From the NCBI RefSeq assembly GCF_000764305.2, contig NW_025937277.1, positions 6,052 through 70,051 of the forward strand: 64,000 nt of DNA, written 5' to 3'. Source of the DNA: Hyalella azteca (Eukaryota > Arthropoda > Malacostraca > Amphipoda > Hyalellidae). Below, piece by piece: positions 1 through 11,182 of the stretch. Within the stretch, counting starts at the first letter, position 1; each line of letters opens with the position of its first letter. The translations under genes were made by a program, and so were the position numbers. The notes beneath the pieces were generated by a model, which ran no database searches, had not been told where the DNA came from, and worked only from the letters and a program-made list of their open reading frames with translations.

Positions 1-810
1 AGTCAATAGATACTGATGACATAGGGTCATTTCAGGTATAACTAATGTAGACACGAGTCGGTGATGCATAGAAAATAGTCCCACTGAGAACATTTCGTCT
101 CTCACATGAAATAAATATTTCTAATGTCGACATTTATCGTAACAACCGATGTTTCATTCCAAAATTATTTATAGCTCTCAGGTCTTCGTTTATTTCGAAT
201 TAATTACACCCAAGTCACACAGTTTATATTATATTATTATACGCTCCTCTCATACATTTTCCTGGAATTTATAAAATTTGTTTCATTTTACTGAACATTC
301 TCCTTATGTTAATCCCACCGATGGAGCCCTAATCTTAACAAAACTAATAACGGAAAGTCTAAATTTGGAAAATGTTCTCGAGGCTGTTATTCTTCACAGT
401 GCAAGCCTCTCATCATTCTTAAAAATAGCGTCTCACAAGGAAACAATTAACATAGAAATAGAAATTAAAATTAACATAGTCGTAATTAACATAGAACATA
501 AATATTGAGGAAAATTTATCACAAAACATTGGTTCAATTGACTACACATAAATGTATTTATCTCTCCCAGATATTTCGGGGAAAAAATTGGTAGCAGCTA
601 AATTTTCATAGGTATAAATTCAATGCTCGGTATTTATATAGGCTTGCCTGTTGAAATAGAAGCAATTAGGTCGGGATTTGTAGCTAGGTTCGGCTGATAG
701 TTGCTATGGATATTCACTGCTGGATTAAACGTTTGATTGTCAGTTGAGGATCTGCCTATCGATTGACGGTGCGTTTTCGCCTACAAGGCTAAAAAGTAAT
801 CATGCTTTAG

Positions 811-1230
811 ATCTGGAAACGTACAGTACGTCTGGAACTTTTTCTTGGTTATGAGTCATAGACTTGTCCACGCTCTTATCAAAGTGAAAGTTCTTATCAG
901 TAATTGTACCAGAAGCGCGAATATCTCATCCCATGTGTTAACATGAGAACAGATATTCGCACATAAAACAAAAAATCTTCATTTATTATCAAGTAATACG
1001 GTTCTTAACAAATAATGAGAAAGTTTCCCGCTATTTAATCTCGCACCAGTATCTTAGTGTTCCCTGTCTAGCAAATTTATAATTGGTTAAAGTGTTCACA
1101 CACTGTACATCAGAGTTTCGCACTGGCAATACAATCACTGATAAGAACTTTCACTTTGATAAAAGCGTGGCCAAGTCTATGACACACAACAACGAAGAAA
1201 TTTCCAGGCGTACATTCTAAGGCTCTGAAA
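811..1230. mobile_element. Fold-back (MITE-like) hairpin element inside copy A
   Basis: Bases about 826-905 and 1131-1213 form an imperfect inverted repeat of roughly 80 bp, sharing for example TCAAAGTGAAAGTTCTTATC. A smaller inner hairpin with GCGAATATCT / AGATATTCGC arms lies near 918-960. The element lies within the segment missing from copy B, so it is a later insertion. It has no coding capacity. Confidence 0.65.
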
Positions 1231-1386
1231 CATGTTTCCTTCGTAGCCTCAAGACAGATTCACATCATCAGTTGATAGGTCCTCAGCTTACGGTCATACG
1301 TTTAAGCCAGATGTACAGATTAAATTACAATTGTCTTCCAATACTAGCTAGATCTAAAGAATTGATGTCACTTATTTGCTTAAATC

Positions 1387-1632
1387 GCAAGTTAACCAAA
1401 AATTTAAAAGCAAGGATTAAACCACAAATGTTCATATCTTTATGGAAAACGTTCCTCTAAAACGTTCCTCTCTGTTGTGTTTTTTGTGCTTTCAATTGTA
1501 CTAATTTGCGACTTTCTATGTAAATTATAGATTCTACGAACTGACGATGGAGCTGGACTCCGAAACGTTTTCCATAAAGATATGAACATTTGTGGTTTAA
1601 TCCTTGCTTTTAAATTTTTGGTTAGCTAGATC
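1387..1632. mobile_element. Inverted-repeat remnant carrying a ribozyme core, possibly Penelope-like
   Basis: Bases about 1389-1452 are the reverse complement of about 1564-1630 (shared GGATTAAACCACAAATGTTC), giving a hairpin with arms near 65 bp. The right arm begins directly downstream of a hammerhead core at 1541-1570. A related sequence without the left arm lies at about 51290-51400. Hammerhead cores beside inverted repeats are known from Penelope-like retroelements; assignment to that group is inference because no reverse transcriptase or GIY-YIG domain is present. Confidence 0.45.
1541..1570 (+). ncRNA. Hammerhead ribozyme core (candidate)
   Basis: CTGACGA (1541-1547, matching CUGANGA) is followed by a stem II of GGAG (1549-1552) and CTCC (1558-1561) with loop CTGGA, then GAAA (1562-1565) and ACGT. 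These are the conserved core blocks in the right order and spacing. Stem III would be the short self-complementary ACGT, as in dimer-forming minimal hammerheads. Stem I is weak (only GAA / TTC next to the core), so activity is uncertain. A copy differing only at the free N7 position occurs at 51297-51326. Confidence 0.5.
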
Positions 1633-2693
1633 TACAGCCATTATAATCATCATAGGTTCACATCCGTGTGGAAACTCTCGTACGTTTGAACCTCGATACA
1701 ATTTTACTGGATGCTATTTGCGGCATACGTGTGTGAGATTCTTGTCATGATACGTGGTTCACATTAATCTTTATATATGAGTCAACCAGATACTCGTTTT
1801 CTATATTATTTGAGGACTGACTATAATATAGACAAATTTTTCGAAGCGAATGCTGCTCATCCATATCTTCGCTAGGATTTGAAAAATCCTATGATATTTA
1901 TTTACTGAAAATTCGTTAATTTTCCAAACATAGCTTGACTTTTCAATTCCTGACTTGTAACTCAACTAATTTCCTAATTTTAGTCATTCAGAATCTATGT
2001 TGTTATGGTGCATGCAGGTCATCCGAAGTTTGCTCCGTGAAAATTACTTGTTTAATTATAATGAATCGAAGTAAGCTAGTTGTTCACTACATTTCTCAAC
2101 ACTCTACACTCATTGGATGAATGTGATCATGGATAAAATTATTCCTGTGAACTGTGCTTCCGTGATATACAATTCTGCTGACGCTGAATGCGCAACTGGC
2201 ATTTTTGGTATATATCATAGTTAAGGCTCAAATCTGTTGAAATTTTTTTTACGTATTCAGTAAAATTGTATATGAATAATCTTACTATTCAGTCTCGAGA
2301 AAGTTTAATCAAATTCTGCTTAATAAAATGATAGTGTGATTAATTGCGATATAAAGTAAGCTGAGATATGAGCAGCCTTTAGTCTTTGCAAATATCGAGC
2401 ATCTGTTAAAGAACATCGCCATTTCACCTGAAACGACGTTTAGACCTGAGGATGTGCTCTTCTACTTATCCGATTTACATGCAGGTGCCATGCAAAAATT
2501 TGTCCCGAAACAAATTGAGGTTCTTCTATAAAATAACTTTCCATGGAAAAAATTAGAAAAGTTTAACATAGTTCTATCAATTCGCCTATATATCTAATTT
2601 ATTTTATATATTTTTAATTTTTTCAACCAGAAAGTTTAAATTTTCCTAACATATACAGTTAAATCTAAATTTCAACAATTGATTGTGAAGCTA

Positions 2694-3278
2694 AATTTGA
2701 AGCAGTGAGTTAAGAGGTCAAGCCCGCAACAAGCTATGAATGTTCTGCAATGTTAAGGGATCTTTTTACATTTTAGCCTGTCCAGTAACCATTGTTTAAT
2801 TATTTATTTTTAAGAATCGGCGACAAGCCTACGGCCTATTAAACGCTGAAACCGCTCAATTATAACTACATTGAAACATAATCATTTATTTACAGTACGT
2901 GTAAATAATTACGTGTACTTAATTCATGCTAACATGAATTAAGTGAAGTTCGCAAATAAATAACATTGTCGCTGCCATGATTTGTGAGCCGATGCATCAG
3001 GGCCAATCATCTGACTGATGACGACGGTACAAGTGTGCATCCATGCTCATTGCTCAAATTACAGTAGCTTTCTATATTTAAAAAGCTATAGTAAAGTTAA
3101 TTTAAGGTGACATTCACTATTTAAGGCGACCTTCACTACTCAGGCACCTTCCATATTCATACATTTCTTATTCATTATTTATTATTCAAGCTTGATGATC
3201 GTGCCATGAAGGAGGGTTTTGAGTTTACAATATTTATTGCGGAATCCTACAATCACTCAAAGAAATGATTGAGGCTCT
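2694..3278. other. AT-rich spacer, no gene seen
   Basis: This is unique AT-rich sequence after the end of copy A. No open frame, RNA gene or clear repeat was found. It includes short imperfect palindromic stretches around 2895-2945 (TTAATTCATG / CATGAATTAA). Confidence 0.5.
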
Positions 3279-3345
3279 TTCGAAATAGCGATACATTTTT
3301 TCCCGTTTAGTGGGTTGTTTTGACCAAATTTGGCCAGGCAAAGAG
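3279..3345 (+). mobile_element. MITE fragment, 113-bp family
   Basis: It begins in AATAGCGATACA and continues through GGGTTGTTTTGACC and TTTGGCCAGGCAAAG, the same order of blocks as in the complete copies at 16658, 29874, 48392 and 52452. The central palindrome is decayed (GGTTGTTTTGACC). The 3' terminal inverted repeat is not recognisable. Confidence 0.6.
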
Positions 3346-3538
3346 CGTATCATGGCTGTGCCCAGTTAAAAAAAATACTTACGTCATTATTTGAACACTT
3401 TGAGTCGTTCGATTTTCTGATTGATGCAATATGATTTGAGTCTTAAAGCAGAGATGAAGGTCTCAACATGATTAGTTTTAACGCATATCTTCAGCTTCTA
3501 CAATGTATAATATGCTTGTTTCATATAATTTATCATGT

Positions 3539-3586
3539 CAGCGATACATTTTTTTGCCATTATGTGGGTTATTTGGTTTTATCGAG
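3539..3586 (+). mobile_element. MITE fragment, 113-bp family
   Basis: CAGCGATACATTTTTTTGCC followed by TATGTGGGTTATTTGG repeats the left part of the element at 3279. It abuts the 5' truncation point of the reverse transcriptase at about 3587. Confidence 0.45.
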
Positions 3587-4510
3587 TGTCTTTTATTCGT
3601 TGAGTTTATAAATGATCTGCCAGAAGCTGTATCTAGCGTGTGCTCGATGTATGCTGACGACACAAAAATTTATAATTCAGTGAAGAATGCGTCGCAAAAA
3701 GTACAGTTACAAGGTGATCTTGACAGGCTGGTTGACTGGGCTGATAAGTGGCAGCTGCGTTTTAACGCTGCCAAATGTAAAGTAATCCACCTTGGCAAAA
3801 ATAATGAACAGCAAGATTACAGTATGAGAAGACACGGTTGCAACGACAGAGTGATGATGTCGAAGTCGACAATGGAAAAAGATTTAGGAGTTGATATCGA
3901 CAATGAGTAGAAATTTTCTAAGCATTTTGAAGGTCAAGTTAATAAAGCCAATAAACGACTTGGACTGATCAGACGCTCTTTCGAGTTCCTTGATGCAGAA
4001 GCGATGAAGCAGTTGTTTGTTGCTGTCGTGCGCCCGAACCTAGAGTTTGGAAACGTCGCGTGGTCACCGAAATTTGAAAAGGCCAAAAATTTAGTCGAGA
4101 GTGTTCAAAGACGTGCAACAAGGATTATTTCAGGCTTAAAAGGCAAGTCCTATGAGGAAATATTAAAGATTATGAAGCTTCCAAACCTCAGTAATCGACG
4201 TCTGCGTGGTGACCTCATTGAAGTATACAAGTATAATAATGGTTTATACAAGGTCCCAGAAGGATTACTAGAATTTGAAACAAGAACCAACACCAGGGGC
4301 CACGTCTATAAACTAATAAAAAAACTGCGTTGAAACACATCCATGCGACAACATTTCTTCTCGCTTCGAGTCACCGACCTGTGGAACCGCCTCCCTGATA
4401 GCATCGTTGACGCTCCGAGTATGAACGCCTGCAAGAACAGACTAGACGAAGCTATGCAGGAGCATATGTTCAGTCATAAAATGCCTAACAAATTACGGAC
4501 CAGGCAATAA
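3587..4510 (+). pseudogene. Non-LTR retrotransposon reverse transcriptase, C-terminal part, broken
   Basis: One continuous frame of 308 codons encodes the C-terminal half of a CR1/L2/Jockey-type reverse transcriptase. It starts within the 'FINDLPEAV' region, so the fingers and most of the palm, plus any endonuclease, are missing. The catalytic YADD box is intact at 3650-3661. Next come the family-typical blocks KCKVIHLGK, EKDLGVDID, VQRRATRI and LPNLSNRRLRGDLIEVYKY, then DLWNRLPDSIVDAPS near the C-terminus. Two in-frame nonsense codons break it: TAG at 3908-3910 and TGA at 4331-4333. The frame then runs to a natural TAA at 4508-4510. The 3' untranslated region repeats at 5284. It is a dead, 5'-truncated copy; the clade assignment within the Jockey/CR1 group is uncertain. 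Confidence 0.9.
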
Positions 4511-4722
4511 GTCCAGCAGCTATCTCAATCAATCGTCAGTTCTGGAAAGATCGGGTTCCAAAGGCCGGATCCTTTGTGAATCAAGTCACCAAAAGTATAA
4601 GAATCGGCAACAGGCTATGGGCCTCTTTCTTCAGTGCCGACACTTCTATTCTATTCTACGTATTCTATTCTATTTCCTCAGCAACGCACGATGTTTAGGA
4701 AATAGTTTTTGCATTTTATGTA
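4479..4722 (+). mobile_element. 3' end of the non-LTR element with TTCTA-rich tail
   Basis: This covers the last codons and the 3' untranslated region, then a TATTCTATTCTA-type tail and GGAAATAGTTTTTGCATTTT. The same block recurs at 5284-5512, which defines the 3' end of this retroelement family. Confidence 0.7.
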
Positions 4723-4726
4723 CATA

Positions 4727-4911
4727 TTTCAAAACGCTTGTATTTTACTACATGCGAGTAAAAAATATGCTAAGTCACCGCCGGAAAATGAAAAATTAAT
4801 TCTGATTTGAGTTAATATTGTTTTGGTAGAATAATTAGTAGAAATTATTACTACTATTAATACAAGTAATTCAGTCTTTCTACATTTCCGCTCAAGTTTC
4901 ACGGGCTTCCC
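4727..4911. repeat. 185-bp dispersed repeat, copy 1 (partner 7421-7605)
   Basis: The block from AAAACGCTTGTATTTTACTA to CTCAAGTTTCACGGGCTTC is repeated at 7421-7605 in the same orientation with few differences. Copy 2 lies just before long repeat copy B. No function is apparent. Confidence 0.85.
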
Positions 4912-5164
4912 AGCCTCCAAACCAAATATATTATTTCAGAAGTAAAATGCCTAATAAAATTACAAGACTAGACATTACTGGAGCTAAAATTCAGTCAAGG
5001 ATGGTGGAAATGACTGCATGAACACCATCACGCATGACAGCAGCCGGGTAACTAAAGTGCAGCGTCTTCAGTCCGTCTATTTATGTGCTCGGCTGCGAAT
5101 TTTCGCCCATCTTAAATGTGAAAGAACTCCACCACCCCTAACCCTTTCGCGATCTGTTGTGAAC

Positions 5165-5286
5165 GCATAAATCAACGTACAGAAATGGTTTTGGTACCGT
5201 TAGATGCGTCAGAATGTAAGCTTTAGGATGAGTATGAAAACCGGAAAAGTCAAAATTTTTGATTTTGGGGTAGACGCTCCCCTTAA
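5165..5286. mobile_element. Truncated copy of the TTAA-ended transposon
   Basis: The stretch from AACGTACAGAAATGG to the terminal GACGCTCCCCTTAA aligns in order with the last 120 bp or so of the element at 55711-56476 (shared ACGTACAG, ACCGTT, GATGCG, GATGAG and the TTTGGGGTAG end). The 5' part is missing. The end directly abuts the retroelement 3' fragment. Confidence 0.55.
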
Positions 5287-5512
5287 AATGCCTAACAAAT
5301 TATGGACCAGGCAATAAGTCCAGCAGCTATCTCAATCAAGTGTCAGTTATGGAAAGATCGGGTTCCAAAGGCAGGATCCCTTGTGAATCAAGTCACTAAA
5401 AGTATAAGAATCGGCAACAGGCCGTGCGCCTATTTCTTCCGTGCCGACACTTCTATTCTATTCTACGTGTTCTATTCTAATTCCTCAAGGAAATAGTTTT
5501 TGCATTTTATGT
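5284..5512 (+). mobile_element. Severely 5'-truncated retroelement copy
   Basis: This is a second copy of the 3' end seen at 4479-4722, beginning at AAAATGCCTAACAAATTATG and keeping the tail of TTCTA-type repeats. Strong 5' truncation is typical of non-LTR retrotransposition. Confidence 0.75.
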
Positions 5513-5518
5513 TTTATG

Positions 5519-5564
5519 TCATATCATATCATATCATATCATATCACTTCATATCATATCATAG
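5519..5564. repeat. (ATATC)n microsatellite
   Basis: About nine units of the pentamer ATATC, with one CACTTC interruption. Confidence 0.95.
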
Positions 5565-5707
5565 TGATGTCGACGATGACGAATAGAGCTGATTTGGCCT
5601 TTCGCCGATTCTTGTACTTTTCATGACTTGTTCACAAAAAGAAGATCTATAAACGGGTCCTTTGACCGGATCTTTTCAAAACTGAGAATAGTTTGAAATA
5701 GCTACCA

Positions 5708-5854
5708 GGGCCCATACCTTTCAAAAAGAGTTAAGAGATCGTAAGTTCATCAGCCAATTATTGACGGCCTTTCATGCAAAATCAACCAATCGTAAACAAG
5801 AAAATAGAGCGTAAGTACTTACGTTCACTTAGCGAGTTTTGAAAGTATGGCCCC
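5708..5854. mobile_element. 147-bp MITE with long imperfect terminal inverted repeats
   Basis: The left end GGGCCCATACCTTTCAAAA and the reverse complement of the right end, GGGGCCATACTTTCAAAA, agree. The similarity continues inward for about 35 bp (AGTTAAG..CGTAAGT / GCTAAGTGAACGTAAGT). No coding capacity. No target-site duplication could be fixed. Confidence 0.6.
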
Positions 5855-7420
5855 AGACTTCCACAAGGTTAGATGTGGTGCAAGGCATTTCAAGTCTGAA
5901 CATATATTTCTACATAGCTTTATCAGGAAGGTTGTTCTACATGTCGGTAACTCGAAGCGCGAAAAAATGTCGCATTGAAACCGGTTCCCAAACATTTTGT
6001 GGTGGAGTACCGCTTGGAGGTCCCTCGCAGCCGCCGCGTATCACAAGGTACCACCCCCATACACTGACACTAAATAAGTGCCGTTGATGTATAACATTAC
6101 TTGCATTTTATTTTGATTGAAGCGATGATGAATTAGCAGAATAAATAATCATACTATTTCAATTAAACAATGTACTGCGAGGCCCAAGTGGACGGCATAA
6201 GGCAACAGAAGCAAGTTGTTGCCGGATTAGCTTGTGTTAGGCCGACAAAATTTGTCGTAATTAAGGAATTACCGGATAAATTAAAATGAAGGCTTCCAGC
6301 ATTACCGAGCAGATCGAGTAGATGAGGCAAAGAAGGAAAGATATAAATGTTTCTGGCTTCATTGCATGTTAATCAAGCCGATTTACGCACTGCTTGAACA
6401 TTTTAAACGTAAGTAAAATTCTACGGATCTGCTGTGCGAAATTATGGCATTCAAATGGGCAAGAAGTTCACGTATTTACTTACACGTGGATATGATTAAG
6501 TGCATTTATCTCGTATACACGTGTGGACTTCGCGTGCTATGCATGATCTTGAGACGTAGCCCTGATACACTTCAATTTTGGTCCTATACGTTAAATGAAT
6601 GATGGGCTGGAGCTGTAGCTTCAGTTTTTTTACGCGGCCACTGAATGAATGTTCACCTTGGACGACAGAACCGATCTAGCATTCCAAAATATGTCATTTA
6701 ACGGACACACTCCATAGGAACTTTGTTCTCTCTACGTACCTTGTTAAATTCTAAGTAAATTCGTTTTTTATCAGACAATAATATAACGACGCTCTCGAGA
6801 ATAATAGTTGTTTATAAACCTCATACTTCATTTGAAGCGAGCTACATCTGTTTTTACATTGCAATAGCAAAATATTAGTTTGTCTCATCATTTTTTATAG
6901 CTTATTTCCCTACATAAACCATTGATTCGAGTAAAGTGTTAAATAGGGGGCACTGCAACGCACAGTTAAATTCAAACTGTGCCTATACTCATTCCAAACT
7001 GAATCCAAGAATCATTAGCACAGCAATCAGATAATAATGCATACAATATAACATATTTGGTGTTAATATGTATTATTTGGTTTGCGTAAGGTATGTTACA
7101 ATCATATGAGATCTCCAAGTGTGACTCGAGCATAATAAAATTCAATTGGGCAGTCCTGTATTTGCAGGTCAATCATTAATTTTTCAGAAAACCTTTCACC
7201 AAAAATATGGTATAGTTTTATTTTTTTCTTCAAAATAATTTATCATCAAACAAATAATAAAGATTTTTTGTTTAAATTGTGTACTTTTTGTAGTATTTGT
7301 TGCAAATGAACATGTTTCCTCATTTCCAAATGAAATGTCGATGCCTTAGGCAAGTAATCTCAACACATTTAGCAGATGCTAATTTTGCCATCTAAGAAAT
7401 TTCTCCACAATTTATACTCT
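5855..7420. other. AT-rich unique stretch, no gene seen
   Basis: Several short open frames occur, none with recognisable protein features. A GC-richer patch at about 5975-6060 has no splice or coding support. Nothing else can be assigned. Confidence 0.5.
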
Positions 7421-7605
7421 AAAACGCTTGTATTTTACTACATGCGAGTAAAAAATATGCTAAGTCACCGCCGGAAAATGAAAAATTAGTTCTGATTTCA
7501 GTTAATATTGTTTTGCTAGATTAATTAGTAGAAATTATTACCACTACTAATACGAGTAATTCAGTCATTCAACATTTCCGCTCAAGTTTCACGGGCTTCT
7601 CATTC
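7421..7605. repeat. 185-bp dispersed repeat, copy 2
   Basis: Direct-orientation partner of 4727-4911. Confidence 0.85.
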
Positions 7606-7673
7606 TCAAAAATTTATTAGAAAGCAACTTATAGCTTTACTACTTACTATACTTTTATGAGTGCGCCGGTATA

Positions 7674-9532
7674 AGTAAATAGATACTGATGACATAGGGT
7701 CATTTCAGGTTTAACTGATGTAGACACGAGTCGGTGATGCATAGAAAATAGTCCCACTGAGAACATTTCGTCTCTCACATGAAATAAATATTTCCAATGT
7801 CGACATTTATCGTAACACCTGATATTTCATTCCAAAATTATTTTTAGCTCTCAGGTCGTCGTTTATTTTGAATTAATTACACCCAAGTCACACAGTTTAT
7901 ATTTTATTATAATGCGCTCCTCTCATACTTTTTCCTGGAATTTATAAAATTTGTTTCATTTTACTGAACATTCTCCTTATGTTAATCACACCGAGGAGCC
8001 CTAATCTTAACAAAACTAATAACGGAAAGTCTAAATTTGGAAAATGTTCTCGAGGCTGTTATTCATCACAGTGCAAGCCTCTCATCATTCTTAAAAATAG
8101 CGTCTCATAAGGAAACAATTAACATAGAAATTAAAATTAACATAGTCGTAATTAACATAGAACATAAATAATGAGGAAAATTTATCACAAAACATTGGTT
8201 CAATTGACTACACAAAAATGTATTTTTCTCTCCCAGATATTTCGGGGAAAAAATTGGTAGTAGCTAAATTTTCATAGATATAAGTTTAAAGCTCGGAATT
8301 TATACAGGCTTGCCTGTTGAAATAGAAGAAATTAGGTCGGGATTTGTAGCTAGGTTCGGCTGATAGTTGCTATGGATATTCACTGCTGGATTAAACGTTT
8401 GATTGTCAGTTGAGGACCTGCCTATCGATTGACGGTGCGTTTTCGCCTACAAGGCTAAAAAGTAATCAGGCTTTAGACGACGAGAGTTTCCACACATCTG
8501 TGTGGAAACTCTCGTACGTATAAAACTCAATACAATTTTACTGGATGCTATTTGCGGCATACATGTGTGAGATAAAAACGTGGTTCACTTGTCATAAAAC
8601 GTGGTTTACATTAATCTTTATATATGAGTCAACCAGATACTCTTTTTCTATATTATTTGAGGACTGACTATAATATAGACGAATTTTTCGAAGCGAATGC
8701 TACTCATCCATATCTTCGCTAGGACTTGAAAAATCATATGAACTTTATTTACTGGAAATTCGTTAATTTTCCAAACCTGGCTTGACTTTTCAATTCCTGA
8801 CTTGTAACTCAACTAATTTCCTAATTTTAGTCATTTAGAATCTATGTTGCTATGGTGCATGCAGGTCATCCGAAGTTTGTTCCGTGAAAATTACTTGTTT
8901 AATTATAATGAATTGAAGTAAGCTAGTTGTTCACTACATTTCTCAACACTCTACTCTCATTGGATGAATGTGATCATGGATAAAAACATTCCTGTGAACT
9001 GTCCATCCATGATATACAATTCTGCTGACGCTGAATGCACAACTGGCATTTTTGGTATATATCATAGTTAAGGCTCAAATCTGCTGAAATTTCTTTCACG
9101 TATTCAGTAAAATTGTATATGAATAATCTTACTATGTAGTTTAAAGAAAAGTGAATTTCCGCTCAATAAAGTGCTAGTGTAATTAATTGTGATATAAAGT
9201 ATGATGAGATATGATCAGTTCGGTTTTGCAACTATTGCGCATCTGTTAAAGAACGTCGCCATTTCACCTGAAACGACGTTAGACCTGAGGATGTGCTCTT
9301 ATACTTATCTGATTTACATGCAGGTGCCATGCAAAAATTTGTCCCGAAACAAATTGAGGTTCTTCTAGAAAATAACTTTCCATGGAAAAAATTAGAAAAG
9401 TTTAATATAGTTCTATCACTTCGCCTATATTTCTACTTTATTTTATATATTTTTAATTTTTTCAACCAGAAAGTTTAAATTTTCCTAACATATACAGTTA
9501 AATCTTAATTTCAGCAATTGATTGTGAAGCTA
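7674..9532. repeat. Long dispersed repeat, copy B (uninterrupted)
   Basis: Aligns with 1-2693 apart from the insertion present there. It starts near AGTAAATAGATACTGATGAC and ends at GATTGTGAAGCTA. Its end lies 100 bp upstream of the TATA box of the candidate gene, so the repeat may have supplied or displaced upstream sequence. A fragment at 9305-9400 can be read without stops where copy A has TAA, but no family is recognised. Confidence 0.85.
8480..8515. repeat. Perfect 17-bp hairpin
   Basis: ACGAGAGTTTCCACACA is followed after 2 nt by its exact reverse complement. In copy A only the right half survives, because the left side is where the nested insertion lies. Confidence 0.9.
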
Positions 9533-9631
9533 GATGCCGCTAGCTGTGGTGACGGATAGTCGCTGACAGACAGCTGTAATAGGCACGCGATCGACAAATA
9601 AAACAAACTGTTTCAATAATATCATACAGCC

Positions 9632-9638
9632 TATAAAG
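9632..9638 (+). promoter_or_regulatory. Candidate TATA box
   Basis: TATAAAG lies about 100 bp upstream of the first coding ATG (9741). A start site would be expected near 9660-9665, giving a 5' leader of about 80 nt. The leader contains an upstream ATG at 9645 only if transcription starts earlier than predicted. No initiator consensus is obvious. Confidence 0.4.
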
Positions 9639-9740
9639 TCAAACCATGAATCGTATCAAGCCGCAGGACTTCCAACAGCCTTTCGTTCACGACGCGTTTT
9701 GCCTTAGTCTCTTACCGCTTAAGCCTTTACGACTACCAAC

Positions 9741-9805
9741 ATGATGAAATCTGTCGGTCTTGTCCTTCCTCTCATAGCAACCTTTGGTTATTCTGGTGTT
9801 GAAGG
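9741..9805 (+). CDS. Exon 1 of a candidate secreted-protein gene (signal peptide)
   Basis: ATG at 9741 (a second ATG at 9744) opens MMKSVGLVLPLIATFGYSGV, a short basic start followed by a hydrophobic run and small residues, which is the shape of a signal peptide. The exon ends after 21 codons plus two bases at GAAGG, followed by a perfect splice donor GTAAGTGA (9806). A 249-nt intron follows, ending in a strong pyrimidine tract and CAG at 10054. The frame is kept across the junction. The product family is not recognised. A TATA box about 105 bp upstream and local GC content higher than the surroundings support a real gene. The alternative, a chance hydrophobic frame, is less likely because of the matched exon 2. 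Confidence 0.6.
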
Positions 9806-10054
9806 GTAAGTGAACTCAGCAATTGTATTCGTGCGCTGTGCTCTCTTCTCATGTTCACATTTATCCTAAATTATTAGATAATATTGCTTTGTGCTCTAAT
9901 TTTGTACAGTCACTACATCTCAATGCTGAAGAAGTTGCGAAAAAGTTGCATTTAGAGCTAAAGATATTACTTGTTTTTCTGAATAAAATGGGAAATGTTC
10001 ACATACAATGTTACTCACCAGGTGTACTTATTTGTATTCATTTCTCTACCCCAG

Positions 10055-10170
10055 TACAAATGGTTGTGAAAAGGCCCTAAACACCATGATGGCGAACGCA
10101 GACCAGAAACCTGCCTTCATCGCCTGCAAGTCGGATCCAGAGGGAAGTGCAGCCTTGATTGCCCTCGCAG
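10055..10170 (+). CDS. Exon 2 of the candidate secreted-protein gene
   Basis: Spliced to exon 1 the frame reads GTNGCEKALNTMMANADQKP followed by AFIACKSDPEGSAALIALAG, about 39 residues with two cysteines 20 residues apart and balanced, protein-like composition. The acceptor is TTTCTCTACCCCAG. The exon ends at CTCGCAG followed by GTTAGA at 10171, a usable but weaker donor, leaving phase 1. Unspliced readthrough would stop at the TAG inside the donor. Predicted mature chain is small and extracellular; function unknown. The next exon is not adjacent: the following kilobases contain no plausible coding block, and the best phase-compatible candidate is at 36529. Confidence 0.6.
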
Positions 10171-11150
10171 GTTAGATATTGAAAGATTTATTACCTTCAA
10201 TTGGTTGATCTTAAATTTTCTACCATTGCGCTACTCTATGGAAATCCACCCAATTAATATTATTTTGTTTCCTAAACTCAGTTCTAGACCTAGAACTCAG
10301 TTTCCTAAACTTAGTTCTTTCATACTTGCAATAAATTTATGATATCATGCGTTATTACTGAAAAATATATTCATGAGATGGATAAATTTGATATTATATT
10401 AATGACTTATTATTCGTTAATTCATGCATTAACAATAAAATATTTCTTCGTTTACGTTTCTAAGTTACTTGCTCGGTGAATCACGATTGGTGGATCAGCA
10501 CGATACTCATAATTAGGGAATGGCTGTTTAAAACACAATTAAGTTTGGGAATAATGGTTTTCTATTTAGATGACAATACACCTCGATATTGTGACTTTTA
10601 ATTGACTACCAACGTATTTTCGTTCAATCTAGATAATGTCTGATAGCAATTAGCGGATGTTTTCATTTATTAAAATGAGTGCAAATTAATAAAACAGAAG
10701 TTTGAAAGTTTCAGATAGAAAGTGAAAAATGTTTCACTTTGAAGGAATATTAGGTTTATTTTGCATGTATGTTACAGGAACTGTTCACATTACTGGCTTT
10801 TTAAGTTTATTGAAGGAAATATTCTATATTTTATTCGTATTCATAAATATGAGTACAAGGACTTCTATTGTCGAACTTGTTCGGTAAAACGAGCTGGTTG
10901 AATACGCACCGGAGATTTTCCTCAACATTAATACCGCTGGAAACGCACCTCATAATTTTGAAGAATCATTTTCTATAACTTAAATTCTCTATTAAATTTC
11001 TGTCCTTTTCAAATCTTGGTGACGGGGTGGATAGCTAGAGGTCAGCATAGCCAAAGTCCACAGTCCTATTCATATACCTTCCCGAGCGTAACGCAGCCGG
11101 GCATCTTCACGGCTTTTGGCACACAACACAACAAAGCGCCCACCACAACA
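10171..11150. other. Intron-like AT-rich spacer
   Basis: Downstream of the exon 2 donor this stretch is AT-rich, with no exon-like block. GC content rises after about 11010, leading into the inverted repeat at 11183. Confidence 0.5.
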
Positions 11151-11182
11151 GCGCAGTTCAGTCACAGGCCGGAGCGCATACA

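Larger units (their letters stand above)
1..2693. repeat. Long dispersed repeat, copy A
   Basis: This stretch matches 7674-9532 in direct orientation over almost its whole length, with scattered substitutions and small indels. The shared block starts at or before base 1 and ends at a shared GATTGTGAAGCTA. Copy A carries an insertion of roughly 850 bp at about 811-1660 that is absent from copy B. No coding frame survives; a short frame near 2452-2530 is interrupted by TAA in this copy but open in copy B. No terminal inverted repeat or target duplication was found, so it may be a non-autonomous element or a segmental duplication. Confidence 0.85.

Noticed and set aside
278..508. 76-codon frame inside long repeat copy A
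   Set aside because: Not preserved in copy B, where small indels break it; composition is AT-driven.
9823..10080. 85-codon frame overlapping exon 2
   Set aside because: It runs through the intron in a different frame from the spliced product, which has the better signals.
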